A stretch of DNA of 12,268 bases from WRDS01 sp964492775. Lineage in GTDB: Bacteria > Actinomycetota > Coriobacteriia > Anaerosomatales > PHET01. The position numbers and the translations under genes are program-made. Below the pieces are notes generated by a model. That model was not told the DNA's origin. It worked only from the letters and a program-made list of their open reading frames with translations, and ran no database searches. The stretch's first letter is position 1. Every line of letters starts with the position of its first letter. The stretch lies in the NCBI GenBank assembly GCA_964492775.1, contig CAZBLH010000039.1:1-12268 (forward strand), written 5' to 3'. Of the stretch, positions 1 to 6,962 are shown one piece after another.

Positions 1-18
1 GTCGAGAGGGGATTTCGC

Positions 19-852
19 TTGATCGCGCTTTCTGGTTGGTTCGGTCCGCTGGTCATGGGCCTCTTTGGCCTCCTGTTCGGGAGCTTCGCGAATGTCGTGA
101 GCTGGCGGCTCCCGCGCGGAGAGTCTCTCTCGGCTCCTCCGTCGCACTGCCCCGCGTGTGGGCATCCTGTGCGCTGGTACGACAACATCCCCGTGGTGAG
201 CTGGCTCGCCTTGCGTGGCCAGTGCCGTGACTGCCACGCGCCGATCTCGGTTCGTTATCCGCTCGTCGAGGCGGCAATGGGCGCGCTGTGGGCGGGCGTT
301 GCCGTCCTGTATGCGATGGACGCCCGGACTCCAGCTGGCATCGTGCTTGTCTCGACGTTACTAGTGCTCTCGCTGATCGACCTCGACACTATGCGGCTGC
401 CAAACGCACTCGTAGCATTCCTAGCGGGTGCAGGGATTCTCCTGGCGGTTAGCGCACAAGTCTCGGGCAAGCCATTCATGCCGCTGCTTCCTCTGGCCAG
501 TGTCGGCGTGCTATCGAGCCCGCTCGCGGTATCTCTGCTGGGTGCCGCTTGCGGTGCAGGACTCAGCCTCGCCATCGCGGGAGCGTACTCAGCCGTACGC
601 AAGGCTGAGGGCTTCGGAATGGGGGACGTGAAGCTTCTGGGTGCGATCGGCATTTACCTTGGCCCGTACGTGCTCATGGTGCTCTTCATCGCAAGTCTCA
701 TCGGGGCTGTGTGGGCCGTGCTGTCGCAGAAGGTCCAGACGATGCGCGCTCGAATGCCCTTTGGCCCCTTCATCGCGATTGCGACCGGTATAGTGATGGT
801 TCTTGGCGACACCGCGTGGGGCTGGTACGCTGGCCTCATCGGAGTCGCCTGA
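19..852 (+). CDS. pilD: Prepilin peptidase / N-methyltransferase (PilD/GspO-like, A24 family)
   Basis: This is an integral membrane aspartyl protease that cleaves the short positively charged leader of type IV prepilins and pseudopilins; many family members also methylate the new N-terminus. Seen in the 277-aa product: a membrane segment at about 8-30, then the cytoplasmic zinc-type domain with paired cysteines C44-x2-C47 and C69-x2-C72, then several hydrophobic helices. The catalytic aspartates sit in the I-D-L-D motif (D121/D123) and in G-M-G-D-V-K (D203). The length is normal for the bifunctional family. The TTG start is chosen because GAGAGGGG at 4-11 lies 7 bases upstream. The reading frame stays open to the window edge, so an upstream start cannot be excluded, and an ATG at 55 would cut into the first helix. 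The substrates are probably the three prepilin-like genes that follow. Confidence 0.93.
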   Translation: MIALSGWFGPLVMGLFGLLFGSFANVVSWRLPRGESLSAPPSHCPACGHPVRWYDNIPVVSWLALRGQCRDCHAPISVRYPLVEAAMGALWAGVAVLYAMDARTPAGIVLVSTLLVLSLIDLDTMRLPNALVAFLAGAGILLAVSAQVSGKPFMPLLPLASVGVLSSPLAVSLLGAACGAGLSLAIAGAYSAVRKAEGFGMGDVKLLGAIGIYLGPYVLMVLFIASLIGAVWAVLSQKVQTMRARMPFGPFIAIATGIVMVLGDTAWGWYAGLIGVA

Positions 853-953
853 CCGTGCAGAGGGGAAGAAGCCGTGTTCTCGGGGCCGTTCTTCGGCGAG
901 ACTAAAGCGCGATTCTGTCGTTGCCGATACCGACGAATAGGCCGCCGTACGGA

Positions 954-981
954 TTGGGTGGCTCGCACGCGCGACGATACT
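954..981 (+). promoter_or_regulatory. Possible promoter before the pilin genes
   Basis: The 153-bp gap between the peptidase gene and the first pilin gene contains TTGGGT (954-959), a 16-bp spacer and GATACT (976-981), a weak sigma70-type match (3/6 and 4/6). It lies about 25 bp upstream of the ATG at 1006, so the leader would be short. An imperfect hairpin (GAAGAAGCC paired with GGC-cg-TTCTTC, about 865-897) lies earlier in the gap, but no T-run follows it. The call rests on weak matches only. Confidence 0.22.
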
Positions 982-1005
982 GACGTTCGGATCAGGTGAC
1001 GAGCA

Positions 1006-2469
1006 ATGCACGCAGTGGAGACACGCAGGAGCGCAGAACGAGGGTTCACCGTCGCCGAGATACTGGTCGCAGTGACGATACTCGCGTTCGTCGTGACGGC
1101 GGTGATCGGCGCTATCCAGTTCGCGGCGGCATCCACGCGTCAGTCGACGGCTCGCGAGAATGCGACCAACATCGGCACCCAGGTGATCGAAACGGCGCGC
1201 AACACGCCGTACGACAGCCTCGGGACGAGCGACAGTGACCCCGCGGGGGACCTGGACGTCCGCGCGGCAGCCATCGCCGGTGATGACTTCGATATCGACG
1301 TGGACGTCTCGTACGGGCGCGACGCGGACGGGCGGTCGACGTACAAGCTCGTCGAGGTCGTCGTCTCCTGGCAGCGCCCCATCCCCAATCGGGTCAAGCT
1401 CGAGACGGCGATCATGGGGAAGTCGAACCTGGTGAACACGGGTGACGTGCTGGTCACCGTGTTTCATGCCGACACGCTCGAGAGGCTTGAGGGGGCCCGC
1501 GTGTATGTCGACCCCTCGTCGGGCTCGCAGCGGAGTCGGCTCAGCGATGAGAACGGCGAGTCGTTCTTTGGCGATGTGGTCATGGGACCGATAGCGCTCA
1601 ACGTCACGAAGCTTGGCTACATAGCCGATCTCACCCCGGTCGACGGCGCCCAGGTCTCGGTGGACTCGCTCTCGCGCTACACGGTCTACATGCAGGAGCC
1701 GAGCACGGGTGTGGTGAGCGTCACAGACGAGAACGGCAACCCGATTCAGAACGCCACGGTGACGATCGAGGGGCCGAGTCACCCCACCGGGACTTCCCGG
1801 ACCACTGACTCGGCAGGCCGAGCGGCCTTCAACAACCTTCTGAAGGGCTCGTACACGGTGCAGGTTGTCGCGAACGGCCGCTCGAGCGCCGACGATGCGC
1901 TCGATATCACGGCGGGTGGGCAGACGGTTGTGCTCGATGTCTCGCTTGCCACCCAGAGAACGCTCAACGTGACCGTCAGGCGCCCGAACGGTACGGCCCT
2001 GGGAAACGCGTCGGTACGCGTACAGGGACCTGCTCCTTCAACTGGAGACATCGCGGGTAGCGGCACGCCGACCGCCTCAAACGGAGTCGCCGCGTTCAAT
2101 CTGCCCGGGTTCGGCTCGTACACGATAACGGTCACTCACCCGGACTACTTGCCTAAGACGCAGGTGATCGCGGTGACTCAGAGTCCACAGAGTGTGACGA
2201 TAACGATGGCGGCTGCAACCGGCTCCCTCGAGGTGAGAACTGCCAAAAGCAACGGCACCGCCCGAGGAAGGCAGCAAGTACGCTATCGCCTCGCCGGCAG
2301 CAGTAGCTGGACCCAAGCAACAACGGACGGCAGTGGCTACTACACCTGGACCAACCTCACGGCCCCCGCCGACTATCAGGTCGAGCGTCGGAATGGGAGC
2401 AGTTGGGGTGACAGAAGGACCGCCAGGGTGAATGTCGGCGAGACGACGTTCGTGGAGTTCCGATGGTAG
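1006..2469 (+). CDS. Modular minor pilin/pseudopilin with four tandem Ig-like (carboxypeptidase-regulatory-like) domains
   Basis: A 487-aa secreted or pilus-associated protein with a class III-type prepilin N-terminus: a charged leader of 13 residues ending in R-G, cleavage before F14, Glu at mature position +5 (E18), and a hydrophobic helix to about 42. Residues 43-145 form a pilin-like region. Four related beta-sandwich units follow, at about 147-230, 235-315, 318-401 and 405-487. Each has the pattern of an early V-x-V strand, G/N-A-x-V-x-V, T-D-x-x-G-x-x-x-F/W, then a short loop and Y-x-V, typical of CarboxypepD_reg/transthyretin-like folds. There are no cysteines. Known minor pilins are usually 150-300 aa, so this is a long, stalked version. 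A role in adhesion or as a pilus-tip cap is inferred. The start is supported by AGGTGA at 994-999, 6 bases upstream. The stop overlaps the next start by 7 bp (ATGGTAG), implying translational coupling. Confidence 0.85.
   Translation: MHAVETRRSAERGFTVAEILVAVTILAFVVTAVIGAIQFAAASTRQSTARENATNIGTQVIETARNTPYDSLGTSDSDPAGDLDVRAAAIAGDDFDIDVDVSYGRDADGRSTYKLVEVVVSWQRPIPNRVKLETAIMGKSNLVNTGDVLVTVFHADTLERLEGARVYVDPSSGSQRSRLSDENGESFFGDVVMGPIALNVTKLGYIADLTPVDGAQVSVDSLSRYTVYMQEPSTGVVSVTDENGNPIQNATVTIEGPSHPTGTSRTTDSAGRAAFNNLLKGSYTVQVVANGRSSADDALDITAGGQTVVLDVSLATQRTLNVTVRRPNGTALGNASVRVQGPAPSTGDIAGSGTPTASNGVAAFNLPGFGSYTITVTHPDYLPKTQVIAVTQSPQSVTITMAAATGSLEVRTAKSNGTARGRQQVRYRLAGSSSWTQATTDGSGYYTWTNLTAPADYQVERRNGSSWGDRRTARVNVGETTFVEFRW
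1444..2466 (+). repeat. Four tandem Ig-like domain repeats (protein level)
   Basis: This stretch encodes residues 147-487 of the modular pilin as four diverged units of about 80-85 residues. The units share position-specific patterns (V-x-V strands, an N-A/G-A turn, T-D/S-x-x-G followed by an aromatic) but are not near-identical in DNA. They are therefore old domain duplications, not a recent tandem repeat. Unit boundaries are estimated by eye. Confidence 0.6.
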
Positions 2470-3122
2470 CAACGCGGACACCGGGGCGGATGCGACGGGA
2501 CGAGGACGGCTTCACGCTGCCCGAGATGATGGTGGTCCTCGCCCTGATGGGCATGCTTCTCGGCATCATGTTCCTGGTCTTCAACACCACGTCGATGTGG
2601 GCGAGCCGCGTGGAGGCGCGCAGCATCGCCGCTCGCGAAGCCCGTTTCACGGTGGATCGCATGAGCCGCGATCTGCGTCAGGCGATGGAGATCGACGAGG
2701 GATCCGGTGTGTTCGCTGAGGCAGGGATCAGGCGGTGCGTGTTCTACGTCGACCTGAATCATGACGGAACGCCCGAGAAGGTTACCTACTACGTCGAAGG
2801 GAGAAGGGTGCGGCGCACGGTGGCCGAAGCGACGATACCCGTGTTCCCGTACAACTTCGGCGCAGACGGTTCGCCGAGCACGCTCATCGGAACCCTTACC
2901 GACGCTTGGGCGTCGACCACGCAGCCCATCTTCAGGTATCAGGACACGAGCGGGGCCTACACAGCCTCCAAGCCTGCCATCTCTGCTGTCGAGATCCATA
3001 TCGAGAATCAGGGTGTGTCCGGGGCTGAGGTTGCGCCTTTCGAGACGAGAACGCTTGTGAAGGTCCGCTCCGTGCACAACTCGATCACCCTGAGACCGGT
3101 GGAGGGGAACTGCCATGGATAG
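2463..3122 (+). CDS. PulJ/PilW-like prepilin-type pseudopilin
   Basis: A 219-aa type IV prepilin-like protein. Leader residues 1-16 end in D-G, followed by F-T-L-P-E with Glu at +5 (E21) and a hydrophobic helix to about 41. The segment after the helix (A-R-F-T-V-D-R-M-S-R-D-L-R at about 60-72) is characteristic of PulJ/PilW/GspJ-type minor pilins, which help prime pilus assembly in the inner membrane. The remainder is a beta-rich globular domain. It has only two cysteines, C92 and C217, which could form a disulfide closing the C-terminal domain (inference). GGAG at 2454-2457 supports the ATG at 2463; an in-frame ATG at 2490 would leave a 7-residue leader and is also possible. It overlaps the previous gene by 7 bp and the next by 8 bp (ATGGATAG), so the three genes are almost certainly co-translated. 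Confidence 0.85.
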   Translation: MVATRTPGRMRRDEDGFTLPEMMVVLALMGMLLGIMFLVFNTTSMWASRVEARSIAAREARFTVDRMSRDLRQAMEIDEGSGVFAEAGIRRCVFYVDLNHDGTPEKVTYYVEGRRVRRTVAEATIPVFPYNFGADGSPSTLIGTLTDAWASTTQPIFRYQDTSGAYTASKPAISAVEIHIENQGVSGAEVAPFETRTLVKVRSVHNSITLRPVEGNCHG

Positions 3123-4359
3123 CCGGCGTGCAAAGGCGCTGCGCAAGGAAGATGGCTGGGTCCTCTTCAGCGTCATGGTCGCCGTAGTCATCCTGTTCAC
3201 TCTCGTGACGATGCTGCTGAGCACTGTCGTCCAGCACACGTTCGAGACGGCGCGCTACCAGGCTCGTACCACCGCGGTTCACGTCGCTGACGCCGGCGTG
3301 AACGCCTATCTGTACGAGCTCAAGCACAACGGTGGCGTCTTCATGGACTCGCTCGGGCCCACTGCCATGGACGACGGGACCTGGTCCGTGTCGGCCACGC
3401 AGGCAGCCGGGGGAGCAATCCACCTGACGTCGGTGGGCGTGGTCCCCAGTCTGGACGTGACGCGCACAGTGAAGGCGGAAGTGCGCCGTCCGACCTACGC
3501 CGACTACATGTTCCTGGTTGACGACAGCACGAGCGTCGGCACCGGCGCCACCATCTACGGAAAGATGCGCGTCAACGGCAACATCACGAATACCGGCACG
3601 ATCACCGGCCGTGCCGAGGCCTCCGGGTCTGTATCGGGCTCGGGCCAGTTCCAGGGGGGACGATTCCCGAACCAGCCCAGGGTGGACTTCGCCTCTGTCA
3701 CCGCAGACATCGCCGACATCCGGGCAAAGGCCGAGGAACTCGGCACCGCGTTCGAGCCCGCGCGCAACACCGTGTCGGGCGCGGTTGGCTGGGAGGTCGT
3801 CATCAGCGGCAATCAGTTGCGGGCGACGCGCGTCAGAAGCGTGGCCACCAACGGCGCCCTGACGACACAAGGCGCTACGATCACGAAGTCGGTGCCTGCC
3901 GAAGGCGTCTTCTACTTCAACGATACGGTCTGGGTCAGCGGCAACTACTCGGCGGCCATGACGATCGCTGCGGAGAAGTTCATCCTAGCGAAGAACCTCT
4001 TGCCGGTGAATCAGGAGGCCGCTCACGTCATCGGCCTGGTGTCCGCGGGGAGCATCGAGATGCCTCTGCGGTACAACGCGTCCGGCTATCCGACCGATCT
4101 CAGGCTGACCGCGGCCATGCTCGCGCAGAACGGCGGAATCGGTGCAACGTACGTGAGCGGTTACAACAAGAACAGCATCACTATCATCGGGTCACTTGCC
4201 TACAAGACCCATGTCGGGTTCTCCAGCGGCACGAGCGAGTTCCGGGTTAGGGATTACCGCTATGACTCGCGCCTCGAGAGGACCCCGCCGCCCATGTATC
4301 CTCAGATCAAGGACGGTTCGTACAAGGTCAGCTCTTGGCTGGAGGAAGGCGGAGGGTAG
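3115..4359 (+). CDS. PilX-like pilus assembly protein with long beta-rich C-terminal region
   Basis: A 414-aa protein. A basic N-terminus (1-14) is followed by a hydrophobic helix (about 15-40) and an amphipathic continuation with A-D-A-G-V-N at 59-64, which resembles the PilX N-terminal module (usually A-E-A-G). The mature +5 position after G14 is serine, not glutamate, so normal PilD processing is uncertain. Residues about 127-180 are rich in G, S, T and N with a repeating beta pattern; 190-290 look globular; 300-400 end in a Y-D-S-R-L-x-R-T-P-P-P-x-Y-P motif that recalls poorly characterised PilX/DUF4900-type proteins (from memory, not searched). There are no cysteines. GGAGGGG at 3101-3107, 7 bases upstream, sets the start. 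It is the third of three overlapping pilin-like genes and probably works with them as a minor component of the pilus or its assembly initiator. Confidence 0.75.
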   Translation: MDSRRAKALRKEDGWVLFSVMVAVVILFTLVTMLLSTVVQHTFETARYQARTTAVHVADAGVNAYLYELKHNGGVFMDSLGPTAMDDGTWSVSATQAAGGAIHLTSVGVVPSLDVTRTVKAEVRRPTYADYMFLVDDSTSVGTGATIYGKMRVNGNITNTGTITGRAEASGSVSGSGQFQGGRFPNQPRVDFASVTADIADIRAKAEELGTAFEPARNTVSGAVGWEVVISGNQLRATRVRSVATNGALTTQGATITKSVPAEGVFYFNDTVWVSGNYSAAMTIAAEKFILAKNLLPVNQEAAHVIGLVSAGSIEMPLRYNASGYPTDLRLTAAMLAQNGGIGATYVSGYNKNSITIIGSLAYKTHVGFSSGTSEFRVRDYRYDSRLERTPPPMYPQIKDGSYKVSSWLEEGGG

Positions 4360-4433
4360 CTCGGCTGGCAGCAATGGCGCTTGAACGCGCAGTTCGGCGG
4401 CCGCGCTGGGAGTGCTCAAGTGGGCTGTGACGT

Positions 4434-4494
4434 TTGTCGATACTGCGTGAAGTGATAGTCTTTTGTGCGGACCCACGCAAAACGCACATACAAT
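4434..4494 (+). promoter_or_regulatory. Candidate promoter and inverted-repeat operator upstream of pilM
   Basis: This stretch of the 174-bp gap is visibly richer in A/T than its surroundings. It contains TACAAT at 4489-4494 (5/6 match to a -10 element) but no good -35 at 16-18 bp. A second weak pair is TTGTCG (4434-4439) and TAGTCT (4456-4461) with a 16-bp spacer. The inverted repeat TGTGCG (4464-4469) / CGCACA (4483-4488), with 13 bp between arms, abuts the TACAAT and could bind a dimeric regulator. The first part of the gap (4360-4430) is GC-rich and shows no convincing terminator. Confidence 0.35.
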
Positions 4495-4523
4495 TGGACC
4501 AGTACATTGCAGCAATGGATGAG

Positions 4524-4529
4524 GGAGGA
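4524..4529 (+). promoter_or_regulatory. Strong ribosome binding site fixing the TTG start of pilM
   Basis: GGAGGA lies 4 bases before the TTG at 4534. The in-frame ATG at 4519 and GTG at 4465 have no comparable site. This start also puts the nucleotide-binding G-L-D-I-G motif at residues 14-18, as in other PilM proteins. Confidence 0.7.
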
Positions 4530-4533
4530 CGCG

Positions 4534-5652
4534 TTGGCTCCGGGGCTCTTTGGCGCATCATCGCCGCCGGTCGGCCTGGATATCGGGACCGATCACGTGC
4601 GCGCCGCTCAAGTCAGACCGTCAGGTGCGGGATTCACGCTGGTCTCCTACGGTTCGGTACCCATGCCGTACGGCGCCGTGGTCGAGGGCGAGGTGGTGGA
4701 TCCTCCTGCCGTTTCGACCGCGATACGCGAACTCTGGAAGCGTGCAGGTATCCGCTCCAAGGACGTGAGTATCGGCGTCTCCAACCAGAAGGTCGTGGTC
4801 CGGCTCGTGGACCTGCCCTTCATGGACGAGGCCGAACTCGCGGGCGCTATCCAGTACCAGGCGCAGGATTACATCCCGATTCCCATCGAGGGCGCCATCC
4901 TCTCGCACGAGAAGATCGGCGAGTACGTGACGCCCTCCGACGAGCACATGATGGAGGTGCTCCTCGTCGCCGCGCAGCGCGACATGATCTCGAACGCGGT
5001 TGCGGCGGTCGAGGGGGCGGGGCTCAGGCTGTCGCAGGTGGATCTGACGGCGTTCGCGCTCGCGCGTGCGCTGCTCTCTCCTGACGCCGATATCCTGCCC
5101 GAAGACGACGTGGGCTCGGCGACCGGCCTGATCCAGTTCACCTCCGGACTCACCAACATTGCGATCGTGGAGCGAGGCGTGCCGCGCTTCACGCGCGTCT
5201 CGGCTCTCGGCGCCAACCAGTTCACCCAGGCCGTCGCGAACGTGCTCAACATCACGTTCGATGAGGCTGAGGCGATCAAGCTCAGAGTTGGCCTGCTGTC
5301 AGGCGATGCGTCCGAGACGCAGGTGGAGGGGCTCGACCCCGAGACCGTGCGCCTGGCGCGCGAGGCTCTCGACCGCGAGGCGAGCCGCTTCATCGCCGAG
5401 GTCCGCCGCTCGCTCGACTACTACCTCACGCAGACGACCCAGGTGCAGACCATCAAGCGGATTCTTCTCTCCGGCAGCGGCGCCAAGATGGAGGACCTTG
5501 CGTCCTACCTCGAGCGCGGACTGCAGACCCAGGTCATCACCGGCGACCCGCTCGCAAGGATCACCGCGTCCGGGGCGGTCGAGCAGGCGGTGCTTGCCGA
5601 TAGGACCGGCTGCGCCGCTGCGATCGGGCTGGCGATGGGGGGTGTCGAGTAG
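4534..5652 (+). CDS. pilM: Type IV pilus assembly protein PilM (actin-like ATPase)
   Basis: PilM is a cytoplasmic actin/FtsA-fold protein that docks on the N-terminal tail of PilN and links the pilus motor to the inner-membrane complex. In this 372-aa product: phosphate-1 loop G-L-D-I-G-T-D (14-20), the family segments V-E-G-E-V-V-D-P and V-V-V-R-L-V-D-L-P, the A-I-Q-Y-Q-A-Q-D-Y-I-P helix, Q-V-D-L-T-A-F-A-L, a second phosphate region (D-V-G-x-A-T-G-L-I-Q-F), R-R-S-L-D-Y-Y, and the adenosine motif L-L-S-G-S-G-A-K near the C-terminus. The length is as usual for the family (about 350-380). The TTG start is preferred over the GTG at 4465, which would add 23 residues with no counterpart in the family. 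Its stop codon abuts the ATG of pilN directly, so the two are probably translationally coupled. Confidence 0.93.
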   Translation: MAPGLFGASSPPVGLDIGTDHVRAAQVRPSGAGFTLVSYGSVPMPYGAVVEGEVVDPPAVSTAIRELWKRAGIRSKDVSIGVSNQKVVVRLVDLPFMDEAELAGAIQYQAQDYIPIPIEGAILSHEKIGEYVTPSDEHMMEVLLVAAQRDMISNAVAAVEGAGLRLSQVDLTAFALARALLSPDADILPEDDVGSATGLIQFTSGLTNIAIVERGVPRFTRVSALGANQFTQAVANVLNITFDEAEAIKLRVGLLSGDASETQVEGLDPETVRLAREALDREASRFIAEVRRSLDYYLTQTTQVQTIKRILLSGSGAKMEDLASYLERGLQTQVITGDPLARITASGAVEQAVLADRTGCAAAIGLAMGGVE

Positions 5653-6303
5653 ATGGTGCGCATCAACCTACTCCCTGCGGAGATAATCGAACGCCGCAAG
5701 TACGAGCGGTACTACCCGGTGATCTTGCTCGTCGGCGCAGTGGTACTTGTGCTGCTGCTCGTGGCTGCGGGTGCGCTCAGCGTCTTCAGCAACCAGCGCA
5801 ACACACAGCTTCAGCAGTCGCGCGAGCAGATCGCGGCGCTCAAGCAGAAGGCCGAGGAGCTCAAGATCTTCGAGGAGCAGCAGCAGGCGCTCGAGGCCCG
5901 TCAGCAGGTGGCCAACGTCGCACTTGCCGCCCGGGTGGAGATGGGCAAGCTGATGGAGGAAGTGTCGCTGGTACTTCCCGACGCGCTCTGGGTCGATGCC
6001 ATGACGCTTCACCAGGACGAGGGCTTGACCGTCCACGGATACACGCCCGACTCGGCGAGAGGCGCCCAGGACAGCAGCTACAAGTCCATTGCCGCTGCAC
6101 TGGTGCGCATCAACAGCCTCGAAGACATTGAGGACGTCTGGTTGAACCAAGCGGCGAGCACTATCTACACCGACTTCCAGGGCGGTGCCGAAGGCGAGGC
6201 CAAGACCATCGAGTTCGAGATCGGTGGTCGCATCATCCGCGATGCGGGTGTGACCGTCGAAGGCGACGACGTCCCGGCAGCGCCGCCGGCAGAGAATGAT
6301 TAG
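5653..6303 (+). CDS. pilN: Type IV pilus assembly protein PilN
   Basis: A bitopic inner-membrane protein of the PilMNO alignment complex. The short cytoplasmic tail carries I-N-L-L-P at 4-8, the known PilM-binding motif. A membrane helix spans about 22-45, a coiled coil rich in Q, E, K and A covers about 47-92, and residues about 100-195 form the expected ferredoxin-like domain (L-V-L-P-D-A-L-W-V, then V-H-G-Y, and a closing beta strand I-E-F-E-I-G-G). Its 216 aa match the family. The C-terminal tail is acidic and Pro/Ala-rich. The start follows the pilM stop without a gap. The final TAG overlaps the AGGAGG ribosome site of pilO. Confidence 0.93.
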   Translation: MVRINLLPAEIIERRKYERYYPVILLVGAVVLVLLLVAAGALSVFSNQRNTQLQQSREQIAALKQKAEELKIFEEQQQALEARQQVANVALAARVEMGKLMEEVSLVLPDALWVDAMTLHQDEGLTVHGYTPDSARGAQDSSYKSIAAALVRINSLEDIEDVWLNQAASTIYTDFQGGAEGEAKTIEFEIGGRIIRDAGVTVEGDDVPAAPPAEND

Positions 6304-6315
6304 GAGGCTGAGCTG

Positions 6316-6948
6316 ATGAACATCTCTCCGCGCATGAAGCTCATCCTCACCGCCCTCGGCTTGTTCGCTCTCCTTATGGTCGCGGCAGGGGTTCTCATCG
6401 TGCCGCAATTCCAGAAGATCGGGCAGCTCGAGGCGGATATCGCCTCGGCCGATGACGATCTCGCCCAGGCGCAGAACCTGCTTGCCGCGCGACAGGAGGC
6501 CAAGTCCAGGGCTGCGGTGACCAACACGGCGCTTCTGCAGCTCGCTGCCGCAGTGCCCGAGAACGCGGACCTGCCGAGCCTGCTGATTGAGCTGCAGGAC
6601 AAGGCGTACGAGAACGACGTACAGATCCGCTCCGTCCAGCCCGACGCGCCCGTGGAGGGGGATGGCTTTGTGGCCATCCCGTTCACCTTCACCGTCTGGG
6701 GCAGCTGGGGCGATACGGTCGACTTCATGCAGCAGATTCCCGATGTCGGCCGTCAGGTTCGCATCGTCGCGGCGCGTGTGTCCTTGCCGGGTGAGGACCA
6801 GGTGGACACCGACGCGATCGAGCCGCTCGGCGCCTATACCGTGCAGACCGAGATTGTGATCGAGACCTATGTGGTGCCAGCCGGCTCCGTTCCGACCTCT
6901 GCGCCGGCGGCACCGGGCCAAGCCAGCCAGTCCGGTGATTCGCTGTGA
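6316..6948 (+). CDS. pilO: Type IV pilus assembly protein PilO
   Basis: The inner-membrane partner of PilN. In 210 aa: cytoplasmic residues 1-8, a membrane helix at about 9-30, a coiled coil at about 31-65, the conserved V-P-E-N-A-D-L-P-S-L-L-x-x-L-Q-D segment at 80-95, and a ferredoxin-like domain at about 97-187 containing I-P-F-T-F-T-V-W-G-S and F-M-Q-Q-I-P. The C-terminus is a short Ser/Pro/Ala-rich tail. AGGAGG at 6302-6307, inside the pilN stop codon region, is 8 bases from the ATG. The fixed order pilM-pilN-pilO supports the assignment beyond sequence similarity, which is low in this family. Confidence 0.92.
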   Translation: MNISPRMKLILTALGLFALLMVAAGVLIVPQFQKIGQLEADIASADDDLAQAQNLLAARQEAKSRAAVTNTALLQLAAAVPENADLPSLLIELQDKAYENDVQIRSVQPDAPVEGDGFVAIPFTFTVWGSWGDTVDFMQQIPDVGRQVRIVAARVSLPGEDQVDTDAIEPLGAYTVQTEIVIETYVVPAGSVPTSAPAAPGQASQSGDSL

Positions 6949-6956
6949 GGGAGGAG
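6949..6956 (+). promoter_or_regulatory. Ribosome binding site deciding the start of the PilP-like gene
   Basis: GGGAGGAG ends 6 bases before the ATG at 6963. It lies downstream of the in-frame GTG at 6945, so that GTG is not the start. It directly follows the pilO stop codon. Confidence 0.7.
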
Positions 6957-6962
6957 CAGATC

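Noticed and set aside
865..897. Imperfect hairpin after the prepilin peptidase gene as a terminator
   Set aside because: The stem is interrupted by a 2-base bulge, the loop is long and no T-run follows, so support is too weak for a feature.
589..1782. Long minus-strand open frame (397 codons) across the peptidase/pilin gap
   Set aside because: It is rich in R, H, D and V with no recognisable motif and lies opposite genes with clear families. Long antisense frames are expected in high-GC DNA.
5668..6921. Minus-strand open frame of 417 codons opposite pilN and pilO
   Set aside because: It mirrors the codon structure of pilN/pilO and shows only low-complexity Arg/Leu/His-rich sequence. It has no plausible start signal or domain.
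6945..6962. GTG start for the PilP-like gene overlapping the pilO stop
   Set aside because: The ribosome binding site GGGAGGAG lies downstream of this GTG and serves ATG 6963.
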